Part shown: positions 37,199-48,398 of the stretch, in pieces
How positions within the stretch are numbered: the first letter of the stretch is position 1
How the letters are laid out: every line of letters starts with the position of its first letter
DNA from: Stappia sp. BW2
Lineage (GTDB): Bacteria > Pseudomonadota > Alphaproteobacteria > Rhizobiales > Stappiaceae
DNA: 64,000 bases
Reading direction: 5' to 3'
Assembly (NCBI RefSeq): GCF_008107695.1
Contig: NZ_VIRG01000070.1
Span: 1,178,001-1,242,000, forward strand
Program-made: the position numbers and the translations under genes
Notes under the pieces: model-generated
Seen by the model: only the letters and a program-made list of their open reading frames with translations
What the model was told of the DNA's origin: nothing
Databases searched by the model: none

Positions 37199-38512
37199 AT
37201 GGCAGTTCGTCGACTTGCCGCGGAACAACCAGAAAGCTTCGCGTTCACCGAGAAGAACCTCGAGTGGGCGAAGAAGCTGATCGACCGTTATCCGGAAGGC
37301 CGTCAGGCCTCCGCGGTCATTCCGCTTTTGTGGCGTGCGCAGGAACAGAACGATGGCTGGGTGAGTGAGCCGGCGATCCGCTATATAGCGGAGCTGCTGG
37401 ACATGCCGAAGATCCGCGTTCTGGAAGTGGCAACGTTCTATACCATGTTCCAGTTGCAGCCGGTCGGAAAGAAGGCGCACATCCAGGTTTGCGGTACGAC
37501 GCCCTGTCAGCTGCGCGGTTCCGAAGACCTGATCAAGATCTGCAAAAGCCGCATTGCCAAGCACATGCATGAAATTTCCGAGGACGGCATGTTCTCCTGG
37601 GAAGAAGTCGAGTGCCTGGGAGCCTGCGTGAATGCGCCGATGGTGCAGATCTTCAAGGATACCTATGAAGACCTCACGCCGGATAGCTTCAACGAACTGA
37701 TCGATGATATTGCCGCCGGCAAGGAAGTGACTCCGGGCCCGCAAAACGGTCGCCGGTTTGCCATGGCCGAAGGCGGTCAAACGAGCCTGACCGAGATCGA
37801 TGACGATACAAAGGGTGTTCTGCCTGTCCCGCATCTGGTCGATGGATCTGAAGTAGCCTCTCATGCCTTTGCCGGTCCTTCGATCAACGCAGGCGGCAAC
37901 GATTATGATGGTGTGCCGACGCCGGCTGAAGACGCGGTCGCTCGTGTGAGAGCTGCTCATGCAGCCAAATCCGAGCAGAAGACCGAAGAACCTGTTGGCA
38001 AAGTTGCCGCTCCGGAGAAAGCAAAGCCTGCAGCGCCCAAAAAGGCGCAGTCTGGCGGGGGCGACGCCGCAACGTCTCCTTCCACACCCAAGGCACGCAG
38101 CGAGAACAAGGGTCGTCCCGATTCAAACGACCGGACAGAAGTCGAGGTTGCTCGCACCGCTGATGCCAGTGATGACGAGACCTCCGCAGCGGACAAGGGC
38201 GGTAAGGTCGAGAAAGAGCCTGAGCTGCTGAAGTCAGCGCGTGACGGCAAGGCAGACGACCTCAAGAAACTCAAGGGCGTCGGACCCAAGCTGGAAGAAA
38301 CGCTCAACGAACTCGGGTTCTACCATTTCGACCAGGTCGCAAACTGGGGTCCTCAGGAGATTGCCTGGGTCGATAGCCGGTTGAAGTTCAAGGGCCGGAT
38401 CGAGCGTGATGGCTGGGTCGAACAGGCAAAGATCCTCGCTTCCGGCGAGGAAACGGAATTTTCCAAGCGCGTGGAAGCCGGTGAAGTGGCCTCCTCCAAG
38501 AGCGAAGACTAG
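37199..38512 (+). CDS. nuoE: NADH-quinone oxidoreductase subunit E with long C-terminal extension
   Basis: Residues 1 to about 175 form the 24-kDa thioredoxin-like subunit that binds cluster N1a through [10 protein letters not shown] and [10 protein letters not shown]. The protein continues to 437 aa. A low-complexity Ala/Lys/Glu-rich linker leads to a C-terminal domain of about 80 residues with [20 protein letters not shown], a helix-hairpin-helix-like motif. Similar long NuoE proteins occur in Rhizobiales. The extension may anchor the NADH module or bind nucleic acid; neither can be shown here. Confidence 0.93.
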   Translation: MAVRRLAAEQPESFAFTEKNLEWAKKLIDRYPEGRQASAVIPLLWRAQEQNDGWVSEPAIRYIAELLDMPKIRVLEVATFYTMFQLQPVGKKAHIQVCGTTPCQLRGSEDLIKICKSRIAKHMHEISEDGMFSWEEVECLGACVNAPMVQIFKDTYEDLTPDSFNELIDDIAAGKEVTPGPQNGRRFAMAEGGQTSLTEIDDDTKGVLPVPHLVDGSEVASHAFAGPSINAGGNDYDGVPTPAEDAVARVRAAHAAKSEQKTEEPVGKVAAPEKAKPAAPKKAQSGGGDAATSPSTPKARSENKGRPDSNDRTEVEVARTADASDDETSAADKGGKVEKEPELLKSARDGKADDLKKLKGVGPKLEETLNELGFYHFDQVANWGPQEIAWVDSRLKFKGRIERDGWVEQAKILASGEETEFSKRVEAGEVASSKSED

Positions 38513-38521
38513 GGGGAAGAG

Positions 38522-39823
38522 ATGCTGAAGGATCAGGATCGGATCTTCACCAATATCTACGGTCTCCACGACTGGGGCCTGGAAGGCGCCAAGAAGCGCG
38601 GACAGTGGGACGATACCAAGGGCCTCATCGACAAGGGGCGCGACTGGATCATTCAGGAAATGAAGGATTCGGGTCTGCGTGGCCGTGGCGGTGCGGGCTT
38701 CCCGACTGGCTTGAAATGGTCGTTCATGCCGAAAGAGTCCGATGGCCGTCCGGCATATCTCGTCGTCAACGCCGACGAGTCCGAGCCAGGCACCTGCAAG
38801 GACCGCGAAATTCTGCGGCACGATCCGCACACGCTGGTCGAAGGTTGCCTCGTCGCCGGTTATGCGATGGGTGCCATTGCTGCCTATATCTACGTACGCG
38901 GCGAGTTCATTCGTGAGCGCGAACGCCTTCAGGCAGCTATCGACCAGGCGTATGATGCCGGTCTGATCGGCAAGAACAACAAGAACGGCTACGACTTCGA
39001 CATTTATGTCCACCACGGTGCAGGCGCCTACATCTGCGGCGAGGAAACTGCGCTGCTGGAGAGCCTGGAAGGCAAGAAGGGCCAACCGCGCCTGAAGCCG
39101 CCATTCCCGGCCAACGTCGGCCTCTATGGTTGCCCGACCACGGTGAACAACGTGGAATCGATCGCTGTTGCTCCGACCATCCTGCGCCGCGGTGCTGCAT
39201 GGTTCTCGGCGCTCGGCCGTCCGAACAACACAGGTACCAAGCTTTTCTGCGTTTCCGGTCACGTCAACCAGCCGTCGACCTTCGAGGAAGAGCTGGGCGT
39301 TCCGTTTGCCGAGATGATCGACAAGCATTGCGGTGGCATCCGGGGCGGTTGGGACAATCTGCTTGCCGTTATTCCGGGCGGTTCATCTGTTCCGTGTCTG
39401 ACGTCGGAGCAGATCAAGGACGCGCCGATGGACTTCGACACGTTGCGCGGCCTTGGCTCCGGCCTGGGCACGGCGGCCGTGATCGTGATGGACAAGTCGA
39501 CGGACATCATCAAGGCCATTGCCCGCCTGTCCTACTTCTACAAACACGAAAGCTGCGGCCAGTGCACGCCGTGCCGTGAAGGCACGGGCTGGATGTGGCG
39601 TGTGATGGAACGCATGGTCAAGGGTGAGTCCTCCTATGAGGAAATCGACATGCTGTTCAAGGTGACCAAGCAGGTCGAAGGCCACACGATTTGCGCACTC
39701 GGGGACGCGGCCGCCTGGCCGATCCAGGGTTTGATCAAGAATTTCCGGCCTGTTATCGAGCAACGCATCGATGACTATGTCGCCAAGTCGAAGTCTTCTT
39801 CGACCATGGTGGCGGCTGAGTAA
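38522..39823 (+). CDS. nuoF: NADH-quinone oxidoreductase subunit F
   Basis: The 433-aa subunit binds NADH and FMN and holds cluster N3. Visible motifs are the nucleotide site [10 protein letters not shown], the FMN site [19 protein letters not shown] and the 4Fe-4S ligands in [13 protein letters not shown] strong AGGGGGAAG ribosome site lies 9 bp after nuoE. Confidence 0.98.
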   Translation: MLKDQDRIFTNIYGLHDWGLEGAKKRGQWDDTKGLIDKGRDWIIQEMKDSGLRGRGGAGFPTGLKWSFMPKESDGRPAYLVVNADESEPGTCKDREILRHDPHTLVEGCLVAGYAMGAIAAYIYVRGEFIRERERLQAAIDQAYDAGLIGKNNKNGYDFDIYVHHGAGAYICGEETALLESLEGKKGQPRLKPPFPANVGLYGCPTTVNNVESIAVAPTILRRGAAWFSALGRPNNTGTKLFCVSGHVNQPSTFEEELGVPFAEMIDKHCGGIRGGWDNLLAVIPGGSSVPCLTSEQIKDAPMDFDTLRGLGSGLGTAAVIVMDKSTDIIKAIARLSYFYKHESCGQCTPCREGTGWMWRVMERMVKGESSYEEIDMLFKVTKQVEGHTICALGDAAAWPIQGLIKNFRPVIEQRIDDYVAKSKSSSTMVAAE

Positions 39824-39849
39824 GCGGAACGGGATTTGGAGAGCAACGG

Positions 39850-41913
39850 ATGACGAAGCTCATCATCGACGGCAAGGAAGTGGAAGTCCCGGCGGATTAC
39901 ACGCTGCTTCAGGCCTGTGAAGAGGCGGGCGCCGAGGTTCCGCGCTTCTGTTACCATGACCGGCTGTCGATTGCCGGCAACTGCCGCATGTGCCTGGTGG
40001 AAGTGAAGGGTGGACCGCCCAAGCCGACCGCCTCCTGCGCCATGGGTGTGAAGGACCTGCGTCCGGGACCCAACGGCGAGCCGCCGGTGGTCGAGACCAA
40101 GTCCGAAATGGTCAAGAAGGCCCGCGAAGGGGTGATGGAGTTCCTGCTCATCAACCACCCGCTGGATTGCCCGATCTGTGACCAGGGCGGCGAGTGTGAC
40201 CTGCAGGACCAGGCGATGGCCTATGGCGTCGACGGATCCAGGTTCCACGAGAACAAGCGCGCCGTCGAGAACAAGGAAATCGGTCCGCTGATCAAGACGA
40301 TCATGACCCGCTGCATCCACTGCACACGTTGCGTCCGTTTCACGACGGAAGTGTGCGGTGTCACCGATATGGGCCTGATCGGCCGCGGCGAAGATGCGGA
40401 AATCACCACCTATCTCGAGGCGGCTCTGTCGTCCGAAATGCAGGGTAACGTCGCAGACCTTTGCCCGGTTGGTGCCTTGACGCACAAGCCTTATGAGTTT
40501 CACGCCCGTCCTTGGGAATTGACCAAGACCGAAAGCATCGACGTGATGGACGCGGTTGGCTCTGCGATCCGTGTCGACACGCGCGGCAAGGAAGTCATGC
40601 GGGTGATGCCACGCCTCAACGAAGAGGTGAACGAGGAGTGGATCTCCGACAAGTCCCGTTACATCTGGGACGGTCTGAAGACCCAGCGCCTCGACCGGCC
40701 TTATGCCAAGAAGGACGGCAAGCTGCAGCCTGTGTCCTGGGGCGAAGCGTTCCAGATCATCGCCGACAAGGTGAAGGCCACGAGCGCTGACAAAGTCGGT
40801 GCTCTGGCCGGCCAGATGGCAGGCGTTGAGGACATGTTTGCGCTGAAGACCCTGATGGAAAAGCTTGGTGTTGCCAACATCGACAGCCGCTTCCCGGGAT
40901 CTCCGCTGCATCCGAAAAATGGCCGTGCAAGCTATCTCTTCAACAGCACCATCCAGGGCATTGAAGACGCTGACGCGATCATGCTGATTGGCACCAACCC
41001 GCGCCAGGAAGCACCGGTTCTGAACGCCCGTATCCGCAAACGCTGGGTCCGGGGCGACGTGACCATCGGCCTGATCGGCGAAAATGCAGACCTGACCTAT
41101 CCGGTGACCTATCTGGGGGCCGGTCCGGACAGCCTGAAGCAATTCGTGAAGCACGCTCCGGCAAAGTCCGAGCGTCCGATGTTCATCATCGGCCAGGGTG
41201 CGCTGAACCGTCCGGACGGGGCTGAAATCCTGGCAACGCTTGCCGAGGCTGCCAAGTCTCTGGGTGTCGTGAAAGACGGCTGGAACGGTTTCAACATCCT
41301 GCACACCGAAGCTTCGCAGGTCGGCGCGCTCGATCTCGGTTTCGTACCGGGCGAGGGTGGCAAGGACACCGGCGCAATGCTCGAGCCGGGCGCACTGGAT
41401 GTGCTGTTCCTGCTCGGCGTCGATGAAGTTGAAGTTCCGGAAGGGGCTTTCGTTGTCTACCAGGGGACGCATGGCGACCGCGGTGCACATCGTGCCGACG
41501 TGATTCTGCCAGGTGCCGCCTACACGGAAAAATCCGCGATCTACGTCAACACCGAAGGCCGCGTTCAGATGGCTGACCGGGCTGCGTTCCCTCCGGGCGA
41601 TGCCCGCGAGGACTGGGCAATCCTGCGGGCATTGTCTGCGGTTCTTGGTCAGACGCTGGAGTTCAACTCTCTTGCCGAATTGCGTGCCAAGCTGTTTGAA
41701 GCTGTGCCGCACATGACGGGCATCGATGCGATCGAGGCCGGTGATGCTGGCGATATCGAAAAGCTCGGTAACGCCAAGGCCAATATGGATAGCGCGGGCT
41801 TCGCCAATGTGATCCGCGACTTTTACCTGACCAACCCGATCGCTCGCGCGTCGAAGACGATGGCCGAGTGTTCGGCGCTCGCCAAAACGCGAGCGGCAGA
41901 AGCAGCAGAATAA
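39850..41913 (+). CDS. nuoG: NADH-quinone oxidoreductase subunit G
   Basis: The 687-aa subunit is the large iron-sulphur protein of the NADH module. The N-terminal 2Fe-2S ligands are in RFCYHDRLSIAGNCRMCLVE. Further ligands are in HPLDCPICDQGGECDLQD and RCIHCTRCVRF. The rest is a molybdopterin-oxidoreductase-like domain without the cofactor. Start after GGAGAGCAACGG. Confidence 0.97.
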   Translation: MTKLIIDGKEVEVPADYTLLQACEEAGAEVPRFCYHDRLSIAGNCRMCLVEVKGGPPKPTASCAMGVKDLRPGPNGEPPVVETKSEMVKKAREGVMEFLLINHPLDCPICDQGGECDLQDQAMAYGVDGSRFHENKRAVENKEIGPLIKTIMTRCIHCTRCVRFTTEVCGVTDMGLIGRGEDAEITTYLEAALSSEMQGNVADLCPVGALTHKPYEFHARPWELTKTESIDVMDAVGSAIRVDTRGKEVMRVMPRLNEEVNEEWISDKSRYIWDGLKTQRLDRPYAKKDGKLQPVSWGEAFQIIADKVKATSADKVGALAGQMAGVEDMFALKTLMEKLGVANIDSRFPGSPLHPKNGRASYLFNSTIQGIEDADAIMLIGTNPRQEAPVLNARIRKRWVRGDVTIGLIGENADLTYPVTYLGAGPDSLKQFVKHAPAKSERPMFIIGQGALNRPDGAEILATLAEAAKSLGVVKDGWNGFNILHTEASQVGALDLGFVPGEGGKDTGAMLEPGALDVLFLLGVDEVEVPEGAFVVYQGTHGDRGAHRADVILPGAAYTEKSAIYVNTEGRVQMADRAAFPPGDAREDWAILRALSAVLGQTLEFNSLAELRAKLFEAVPHMTGIDAIEAGDAGDIEKLGNAKANMDSAGFANVIRDFYLTNPIARASKTMAECSALAKTRAAEAAE

Positions 41914-41929
41914 GGGGTAGGGGACCGAT

Positions 41930-42988
41930 ATGTCTGAGTTCATGACGACCTACGGTTGGCCGTTCCTCTGGATGGCGTTCCAGAGCATTCTGCTGATGGT
42001 CGTGCTTCTGGTGATTGTCGCCTATGTGCTTTACGCAGACCGCAAGATCTGGGCTGCCGTCCAGATCCGCCGTGGTCCGAACGTGGTTGGCCCATGGGGC
42101 TTGCTGCAGAGTTTCGCCGACCTCTTGAAGTTCGTTCTGAAAGAGCCGGTGATCCCGTCCGGTTCCAACAAGGTGCTGTTCCTGCTGGCGCCACTGGTGT
42201 CCGTGCTTCTGGCTCTTGCAGCCTGGGCTGTTATCCCGGTGGCGGACGGTTGGGTGATCGCCAACATCAACCTCGGCGTTCTCTTTGTCTTCGCGGTGTC
42301 ATCGCTGGAAGTCTACGGTGTCATTATCGGTGGTTGGGCATCCAACTCCAAGTACCCGTTCCTGTCGGCGCTGCGTTCCGCCGCGCAGATGGTTTCCTAT
42401 GAAGTTTCCATCGGGTTCGTCATCGTAACCGTGCTTCTGTGCGCCGGAACGTTGAACCTGTCCGGGATCGTACACGCTCAGCAAACCGGTCTTGCCAACA
42501 TGCTCGGCGTGCCGTGGCTGTCGTTTCTGAACTGGTACTGGTTGCCGCTGTTCCCGATGTTCGTGGTGTTCTTCATCTCCGCGCTGGCTGAAACCAACCG
42601 TCCGCCATTTGATCTTGCGGAAGCGGAATCGGAACTGGTTGCCGGCTTCATGGTGGAATACGGCTCGACCCCGTACATGATGTTCATGCTCGGAGAATAT
42701 GTCGCCATCTGCCTGATGTGCGCCCTGATGAGCATCTTCTTCATGGGGGGATGGCTGCCGCCGTTCGACTTCGCACCCTTCACCTGGGTTCCGGGCATCG
42801 TCTGGTTCCTTCTGAAGTGTCTCCTTGGCTTCTTCATGTTCGCCATGGTGAAGGCGATGGTCCCGCGCTACCGCTATGACCAACTGATGCGCCTGGGCTG
42901 GAAAGTGTTCCTGCCGCTGTCGCTTGCCATGGTCGTGGTCGTTGCCGCAGTCTTGATGATCATGGGCTGGGCACCGGGCTCAGCGTGA
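41930..42988 (+). CDS. nuoH: NADH-quinone oxidoreductase subunit H
   Basis: The 352-aa membrane subunit with about eight helices links the peripheral arm to the proton-pumping arm. The cytoplasmic loop [21 protein letters not shown] is characteristic, as is [14 protein letters not shown] near the N-terminus. Its stop overlaps the GTG of the next small gene by 4 bp. Confidence 0.97.
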   Translation: MSEFMTTYGWPFLWMAFQSILLMVVLLVIVAYVLYADRKIWAAVQIRRGPNVVGPWGLLQSFADLLKFVLKEPVIPSGSNKVLFLLAPLVSVLLALAAWAVIPVADGWVIANINLGVLFVFAVSSLEVYGVIIGGWASNSKYPFLSALRSAAQMVSYEVSIGFVIVTVLLCAGTLNLSGIVHAQQTGLANMLGVPWLSFLNWYWLPLFPMFVVFFISALAETNRPPFDLAEAESELVAGFMVEYGSTPYMMFMLGEYVAICLMCALMSIFFMGGWLPPFDFAPFTWVPGIVWFLLKCLLGFFMFAMVKAMVPRYRYDQLMRLGWKVFLPLSLAMVVVVAAVLMIMGWAPGSA

Positions 42989-43221
42989 CCATCTCGCTCG
43001 CCGGTGCGATCGGCGCCGCCGTCGGACTTTATGTCGGCTGGCTCGATTGGAAGATCCTGAAGGGTATGCTTCAGGCGGCTGAGACGAAGAACAGACAAGC
43101 TGGCGGCGACGGTGGTGTCGCAGCCAGACACAAGGCGCTCCTGGGCGCACTGGTTTTTGGAGTTCCGGTGTTCGGTTTCCCGATCATCGGCTATTGGGCC
43201 GCCAGTCAACTGGCTGGTTGA
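42985..43221 (+). CDS. Small membrane protein between nuoH and nuoI
   Basis: The product is 78 aa and starts with GTG in a GTGA overlap with nuoH, implying coupled translation. Two hydrophobic helices (about residues 5-22 and 52-74) are joined by a polar loop rich in Lys, Gly and Gln. It ends 20 bp before nuoI. No complex I subunit of this kind is in the standard 14-subunit set. I do not recognise a named family. Confidence 0.75.
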   Translation: MTISLAGAIGAAVGLYVGWLDWKILKGMLQAAETKNRQAGGDGGVAARHKALLGALVFGVPVFGFPIIGYWAASQLAG

Positions 43222-43241
43222 GGAAAGAGAGGCTAAAAGCG

Positions 43242-43730
43242 ATGGGACTTAGTCAAGCCGTCAAATCGCTGTTTCTGCAGGAGTTCGTGTCTGCCTTCGT
43301 TCTGGCGATGCGCTACTTCTTCAAGCCGAAACCAACGGTCAATTATCCGTTTGAAAAGGGCCCGGTGAGCCCGCGTTTCCGTGGGGAACATGCTCTGCGC
43401 CGTTATCCGAACGGCGAAGAGCGCTGCATCGCCTGCAAACTGTGCGAAGCGATTTGCCCGGCACAGGCGATCACCATCGAGGCCGGTCCGCGCCGCAACG
43501 ATGGCACGCGCCGCACCACGCGTTACGACATCGACATGGTCAAGTGCATCTATTGCGGCTTCTGTCAGGAAGCCTGCCCGGTGGATGCGATCGTCGAGGG
43601 CCCCAATTTCGAATTCGCTGCGGAAACCCGTGAAGAGCTTTACTACGACAAGGAAAAGCTGCTTGCGAACGGCGACCGTTGGGAACGCGAAATTGCCCGC
43701 AACATTGAAATGGATGCTCCTTACCGTTAG
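43242..43730 (+). CDS. nuoI: NADH-quinone oxidoreductase subunit I
   Basis: The 162-aa ferredoxin-like subunit holds clusters N6a and N6b, with two CxxCxxCxxxCP motifs: [12 protein letters not shown] and [15 protein letters not shown] 43242 follows GAGAGGCTAAAAGCG and yields the usual [10 protein letters not shown] start; a longer frame begins inside the preceding gene. Confidence 0.97.
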   Translation: MGLSQAVKSLFLQEFVSAFVLAMRYFFKPKPTVNYPFEKGPVSPRFRGEHALRRYPNGEERCIACKLCEAICPAQAITIEAGPRRNDGTRRTTRYDIDMVKCIYCGFCQEACPVDAIVEGPNFEFAAETREELYYDKEKLLANGDRWEREIARNIEMDAPYR

Positions 43731-43819
43731 GAGCATACACACCAATGGATTCTAGCCCGGCAATCCGGTCGGGCACAGCACTTCCGGCCGCAAGGCCACA
43801 CGACAGGCAGGTCTTCGAA

Positions 43820-44434
43820 ATGATCCTGAAAGCCCTCTTTTTCTACCTGTTTGCCGGCGTCACACTGGCGTCAGCATTCATGGTGATCGCGTCGCGCAAT
43901 CCGGTGACGTCGGTTCTGTTCCTGATCCTGGCGTTTGTGAATTCCGCAGGTCTTTTCATTCTGCTGGGTGCCGAATACCTGGCCCTTCTGCTGGTGGTCG
44001 TCTATGTCGGCGCGGTAGCGGTGCTGTTCCTGTTCGTCGTCATGATGCTGGATGTGGACTTTGTCGAATTACGACAGGGCTTCCTGCAGTATCTGCCTAT
44101 CGGCACTCTGGTCGGTGTGATTCTGCTGGTCGAGCTGCTGATGGGCCTCGGTGCCTGGGTCATCGCACCGGGCGTTCTCGGCCATGGGGCCGAACCAATG
44201 CCCGCGCTGAGCGAGGTGAGCAACATCCAGGCAATCGGATCGGTGCTCTACACCAAGTACATCTACTTCTTCCAGGTCGCTGGCCTGGTTCTTCTGGTGG
44301 CCATGATCGGGGCAATTGTCCTGACCCTGCGCCACAAGCCAAATGTCAAACGTCAAAGCATTCCGGACCAGGTTGCGCGCAATCGCGAAACCTCTATCGA
44401 GGTCCGCAAGGTGGAAACGGGCAAGGGTATCTGA
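43820..44434 (+). CDS. nuoJ: NADH-quinone oxidoreductase subunit J
   Basis: The 204-aa membrane subunit has about five helices, including [19 protein letters not shown], the family's conserved segment. ATG 43820 gives the normal N-terminus [13 protein letters not shown]; the frame is open further upstream to 43745, but those residues look non-native. Confidence 0.95.
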   Translation: MILKALFFYLFAGVTLASAFMVIASRNPVTSVLFLILAFVNSAGLFILLGAEYLALLLVVVYVGAVAVLFLFVVMMLDVDFVELRQGFLQYLPIGTLVGVILLVELLMGLGAWVIAPGVLGHGAEPMPALSEVSNIQAIGSVLYTKYIYFFQVAGLVLLVAMIGAIVLTLRHKPNVKRQSIPDQVARNRETSIEVRKVETGKGI

Positions 44435-44531
44435 CGCAACCACGTTGCGTTTTCGAGAAAGTCCGGGAACCGGCACGCTCCTCCGTGCTGTTTCCGGTTT
44501 GGGTAAACGAGGGGAGCACGGCGAGGCGCCC

Positions 44532-44840
44532 ATGGAAATCGGTCTGTCGCACTATCTGTCGGTCGCGGCGATCCTGTTCACAATCGGGATCTTCGGGATC
44601 TTCCTGAACAGGAAAAACGTGATTGTTATCTTGATGTCTATCGAATTGCTTTTGCTGTCGGTGAACATCAACTTTGTCGCCTTCTCGTCGTTCCTCGGCG
44701 ACATGATGGGCCAGATCTTCACCATGCTGGTTCTTACCGTGGCTGCCGCAGAGGCCGCCATCGGCCTTGCGATCCTGGTGGTCTTCCACCGGAACCGCGG
44801 CTCCATCGCCGTGGAAGACGTCAACGTGATGAAAGGGTAG
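44532..44840 (+). CDS. nuoK: NADH-quinone oxidoreductase subunit K
   Basis: The 102-aa subunit has three membrane helices and keeps the conserved membrane glutamates in [11 protein letters not shown] and [12 protein letters not shown], which are essential for proton transfer. It begins 97 bp after nuoJ, a gap that holds an imperfect CCGG...CCGG inverted repeat (44463-44498). Confidence 0.96.
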   Translation: MEIGLSHYLSVAAILFTIGIFGIFLNRKNVIVILMSIELLLLSVNINFVAFSSFLGDMMGQIFTMLVLTVAAAEAAIGLAILVVFHRNRGSIAVEDVNVMKG

Positions 44841-44846
44841 GAGCTG

Positions 44847-46850
44847 ATGTATTCCGCAATCCTGTTCCTGCCGCTGATCGGCTTCCTGATCGCCGGTCTT
44901 TTTGGCCGCGCTATCGGAGCCAAGGCCAGTGAATATATTACCAGTGGTCTGCTGATTGTTGCAGCACTGCTGTCCTGGATCACCTTCTTCGGGTTCTGGC
45001 TCGGCGGCTCCGAATTGCAGGTCGTTGATCTGTTCCGCTGGATCAATGCCGGTGACCTGAAGGTATCCTGGTCCATCCGGGTCGATACATTGACTGCCGT
45101 GATGCTGATCGTGGTGACCACGGTCTCCGCGGTGGTGCACGTCTATTCGATTGGCTATATGCATCACGACCCGCATCGGCCGCGTTTCTTTGCCTATCTG
45201 TCGCTGTTTACGTTCGCGATGCTGTCGCTGGTAACAGCCGATAACCTGCTGCAGATGTTCTTCGGCTGGGAAGGTGTGGGCCTTGCCTCATACCTCCTGA
45301 TCGGCTTCTGGTACCAGAAGCCATCTGCAAACGCGGCCGCGATGAAGGCATTTGTCGTCAACCGCGTTGGTGACTTCGGATTTGCGCTCGGCATTTTCGG
45401 CGTTTTCTACCTGTTCCAGAGCATCGATTTCACGACCATCTTCAACGATGCGCCGTCCTTCATTCAGGAGCACGGCGAGGTGATGACGTTCCTCGGTTAT
45501 CATCTTGATCCGCATGCCGCGATGACGGTCGTCTGCCTGCTGCTCTTCATGGGCGCCATGGGCAAGTCGGCTCAGTTCCTGCTGCACACCTGGCTGCCGG
45601 ACGCCATGGAAGGCCCGACGCCGGTGTCGGCGCTTATCCACGCGGCAACCATGGTGACTGCGGGTGTCTTCATGGTGGCGCGCCTGTCGCCGTTGATGGA
45701 ACTCTCTCACACAGCGCTGACAGTGATCGTGTTCTTCGGTGCAACGACGGCCTTCTTCGCCGCGACCATCGGTCTGGTGCAGAACGACATCAAGCGCGTG
45801 ATTGCCTATTCGACCTGTTCTCAGCTCGGCTACATGTTCGTCGCGCTTGGGGTAGGGGCTTACTCAATCGGTATCTTCCACCTGTTCACGCACGCCTTCT
45901 TCAAGGCACTCCTGTTCCTATGCGCCGGTTCGGTCATTCACTCCGTTTCCGACGAGCAGGACATGCGCAAGATGGGCGGGTTGCGGAAGCATATTCCGAT
46001 TACCTACTGGACGATGATGATCGGCACGCTCGCTCTGACGGGTGTCGGTATTCCGTTCACCCATATCGGTTTCGCAGGCTTCATTTCCAAGGATGCGATC
46101 ATCGAGGCGGCCTTTGCAGGCTCCACGGGCGAACACGCCAATCCGATGGCGCTTTACGGCTTCTGGATGACCGTGATCGCTGCTGCACTGACGTCGTTCT
46201 ACTCCTGGCGTTTGACCTTCATGACCTTCCACGGCAAGCCGCGTGCTTCTGTCGATGTCATGAAACACGTGCATGAATCGCCGCTGGTGATGACCGTGCC
46301 GCTGTTCATCCTGTCCATCGGCGCCGCACTTGCCGGCATGGTCTTCTACGGTTCGTTCTATGGCGAGGGCTATGCGGAGTTCTGGAAGGGCGCGCTGTTC
46401 ACAGGTGAAACCAACCACGTGTTGCATGCCATGCATGACGTACCCGGCTGGGTGACGGTCTCGCCGTTCGTGATGATGGTTCTGGGCTTCCTGGTTGCCT
46501 ACCAGTTCTATGTCCGCTCTCCGGAGATGCCGAAGCAGCTGGCGGAGCGCCATTCCGGCCTCTATCAGTTCCTGCTCAACAAGTGGTACTTCGACGAGCT
46601 CTATAACTTCATCTTTGTCCGTCCTGCCATGTGGCTCGGCCGGGTCCTCTGGAAGAAGGGCGATGGAACCGTGATCGACGGTTACGGCCCGAACGGTGTT
46701 GCCGCCCGTGTCCAGAACCTGACCGACTGGGTCGTCAGACTGCAGACCGGATATCTCTATCACTATGCATTTGCGATGCTGATCGGTGTGGCTGCGCTTA
46801 TCACCTGGTCGATGTTCACCGGTGCGGGCACCGGCGGGGGTGCACACTAA
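44847..46850 (+). CDS. nuoL: NADH-quinone oxidoreductase subunit L
   Basis: The 667-aa antiporter-like subunit is the distal proton channel. It shows the family core [17 protein letters not shown], the broken-helix region [27 protein letters not shown] and the long lateral-helix C-terminus. GGTAGGAG precedes the ATG. The stop TAA shares its last A with the nuoM start. Confidence 0.97.
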   Translation: MYSAILFLPLIGFLIAGLFGRAIGAKASEYITSGLLIVAALLSWITFFGFWLGGSELQVVDLFRWINAGDLKVSWSIRVDTLTAVMLIVVTTVSAVVHVYSIGYMHHDPHRPRFFAYLSLFTFAMLSLVTADNLLQMFFGWEGVGLASYLLIGFWYQKPSANAAAMKAFVVNRVGDFGFALGIFGVFYLFQSIDFTTIFNDAPSFIQEHGEVMTFLGYHLDPHAAMTVVCLLLFMGAMGKSAQFLLHTWLPDAMEGPTPVSALIHAATMVTAGVFMVARLSPLMELSHTALTVIVFFGATTAFFAATIGLVQNDIKRVIAYSTCSQLGYMFVALGVGAYSIGIFHLFTHAFFKALLFLCAGSVIHSVSDEQDMRKMGGLRKHIPITYWTMMIGTLALTGVGIPFTHIGFAGFISKDAIIEAAFAGSTGEHANPMALYGFWMTVIAAALTSFYSWRLTFMTFHGKPRASVDVMKHVHESPLVMTVPLFILSIGAALAGMVFYGSFYGEGYAEFWKGALFTGETNHVLHAMHDVPGWVTVSPFVMMVLGFLVAYQFYVRSPEMPKQLAERHSGLYQFLLNKWYFDELYNFIFVRPAMWLGRVLWKKGDGTVIDGYGPNGVAARVQNLTDWVVRLQTGYLYHYAFAMLIGVAALITWSMFTGAGTGGGAH

Positions 46851-48376
46851 TGATTGACTGGCCAATTCTGTCACTCACGACGTTCTTGCCGCTGCTGGGC
46901 GTGCTCTTCATTCTCCTGGTTCCGGGAAATGACGAGGGCAGCAAGAAGAACATCCGTATGGTCGCTCTGGTGACCACCTCGGTGACCTTTCTTCTGTCAC
47001 TGTTCATCTGGGGCAATTTTGACTACGAGAACTCCGGTTTCCAGTTCCTGGAGCACCGCGAATGGCTGGGTAGCAACATCAGCTACCGCATGGGCGTTGA
47101 CGGTATTTCCGTCCTCTTCGTGATCCTGACCACCTTCCTGATGCCGTTCTGCATCCTGGCCTCCTGGGACAGCGTACAGAAGCGGGTAAAGGAATACATG
47201 ATCGCGTTCCTCGTTCTGGAAACGCTGATGATCGGCGTCTTCTGCGCGATGGATCTGGTCGTGTTCTACGTCTTCTTCGAAGCCGGCCTTATTCCGATGT
47301 TCCTGATCATCGGTGTGTGGGGCGGTCCACGCAGAGTCTACGCGTCCTACAAGTTCTTCCTCTATACGCTGCTCGGCTCCGTTCTGATGCTGATCGCCAT
47401 CATGGCAATGTACTGGAACGCCGGCACCACCAACATTGAAGAGTTGCTGGTGCATCAGTTCCCGGGTGGAATGCAGACTTGGCTCTGGCTGGCTTTCTTC
47501 GCGAGCTTTGCCGTGAAGATGCCGATGTGGCCGGTGCATACCTGGTTGCCGGACGCGCACGTGGAAGCGCCGACTGCCGGGTCCGTCATTCTGGCGGGCG
47601 TGCTTCTGAAGCTTGGCGGTTACGGCTTGCTGCGCTTCTCGCTGCCGATGTTCCCGCTTGCCTCCGACATGTTTGCGCCCTTCGTGTTCACCCTGTCTGT
47701 GGTGGCTATCATCTACACGTCTCTCGTGGCACTCGCCCAGGAGGACATCAAGAAACTGATCGCCTATTCATCGGTTGCTCACATGGGCTACGTCACCATG
47801 GGCATCTTCACGATGACAGAGCAGGGCGTGCAGGGTGGTATCTTCCAGATGCTTTCCCACGGCATTGTCTCCGGTGCGCTGTTCCTTTGTGTGGGCGTCA
47901 TCTATGACCGGATGCACACGCGTGACATCACGGCCTATGGCGGTCTGGTGAACCGGATGCCCAAGTATGCGGTCGCGTTCCTGATCTTCACCATGGCCAA
48001 CGTCGGTCTTCCGGGAACATCCGGATTCGTTGGTGAAATCCTGACGCTGATGGGGGCGTTCCAGGTCAATACCTGGGTGGCGTTCTTTGCGACCACGGGT
48101 GTTATCCTGTCTGCCGCCTATGCGCTTTTCCTGTACCGCCGTGTCGTTTTCGGCGCGCTGGAAAAGGAAAGCCTCAAGTCGATCCTCGACCTCAACCTGC
48201 GGGAAAAGGTCATCCTGGTTCCCATGATCATCCTGACCATCTTCTTCGGGTTCTATCCGATGGCGATCCTGGATGTGACACAGGGGGCAGTCGACAATCT
48301 CATCAATCAATACACCGCGGCGCTCGACGCGGCTGGCATAGTCCAGCACGCAGCATCCGCCGCCGTGGCCCACTAG
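46850..48376 (+). CDS. nuoM: NADH-quinone oxidoreductase subunit M
   Basis: The 508-aa antiporter-like subunit has about 14 helices, with the conserved [17 protein letters not shown] and [21 protein letters not shown] segments. It starts in a TAATG junction with nuoL. Confidence 0.97.
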   Translation: MIDWPILSLTTFLPLLGVLFILLVPGNDEGSKKNIRMVALVTTSVTFLLSLFIWGNFDYENSGFQFLEHREWLGSNISYRMGVDGISVLFVILTTFLMPFCILASWDSVQKRVKEYMIAFLVLETLMIGVFCAMDLVVFYVFFEAGLIPMFLIIGVWGGPRRVYASYKFFLYTLLGSVLMLIAIMAMYWNAGTTNIEELLVHQFPGGMQTWLWLAFFASFAVKMPMWPVHTWLPDAHVEAPTAGSVILAGVLLKLGGYGLLRFSLPMFPLASDMFAPFVFTLSVVAIIYTSLVALAQEDIKKLIAYSSVAHMGYVTMGIFTMTEQGVQGGIFQMLSHGIVSGALFLCVGVIYDRMHTRDITAYGGLVNRMPKYAVAFLIFTMANVGLPGTSGFVGEILTLMGAFQVNTWVAFFATTGVILSAAYALFLYRRVVFGALEKESLKSILDLNLREKVILVPMIILTIFFGFYPMAILDVTQGAVDNLINQYTAALDAAGIVQHAASAAVAH

Positions 48377-48398
48377 GTTTCGAGGACGAGACAGAGCT

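Noticed and set aside
39775-41943. 722-codon open frame on the minus strand opposite nuoG
   Set aside because: It is an antisense artefact of high-GC codon use in nuoG and shows no recognisable motifs.
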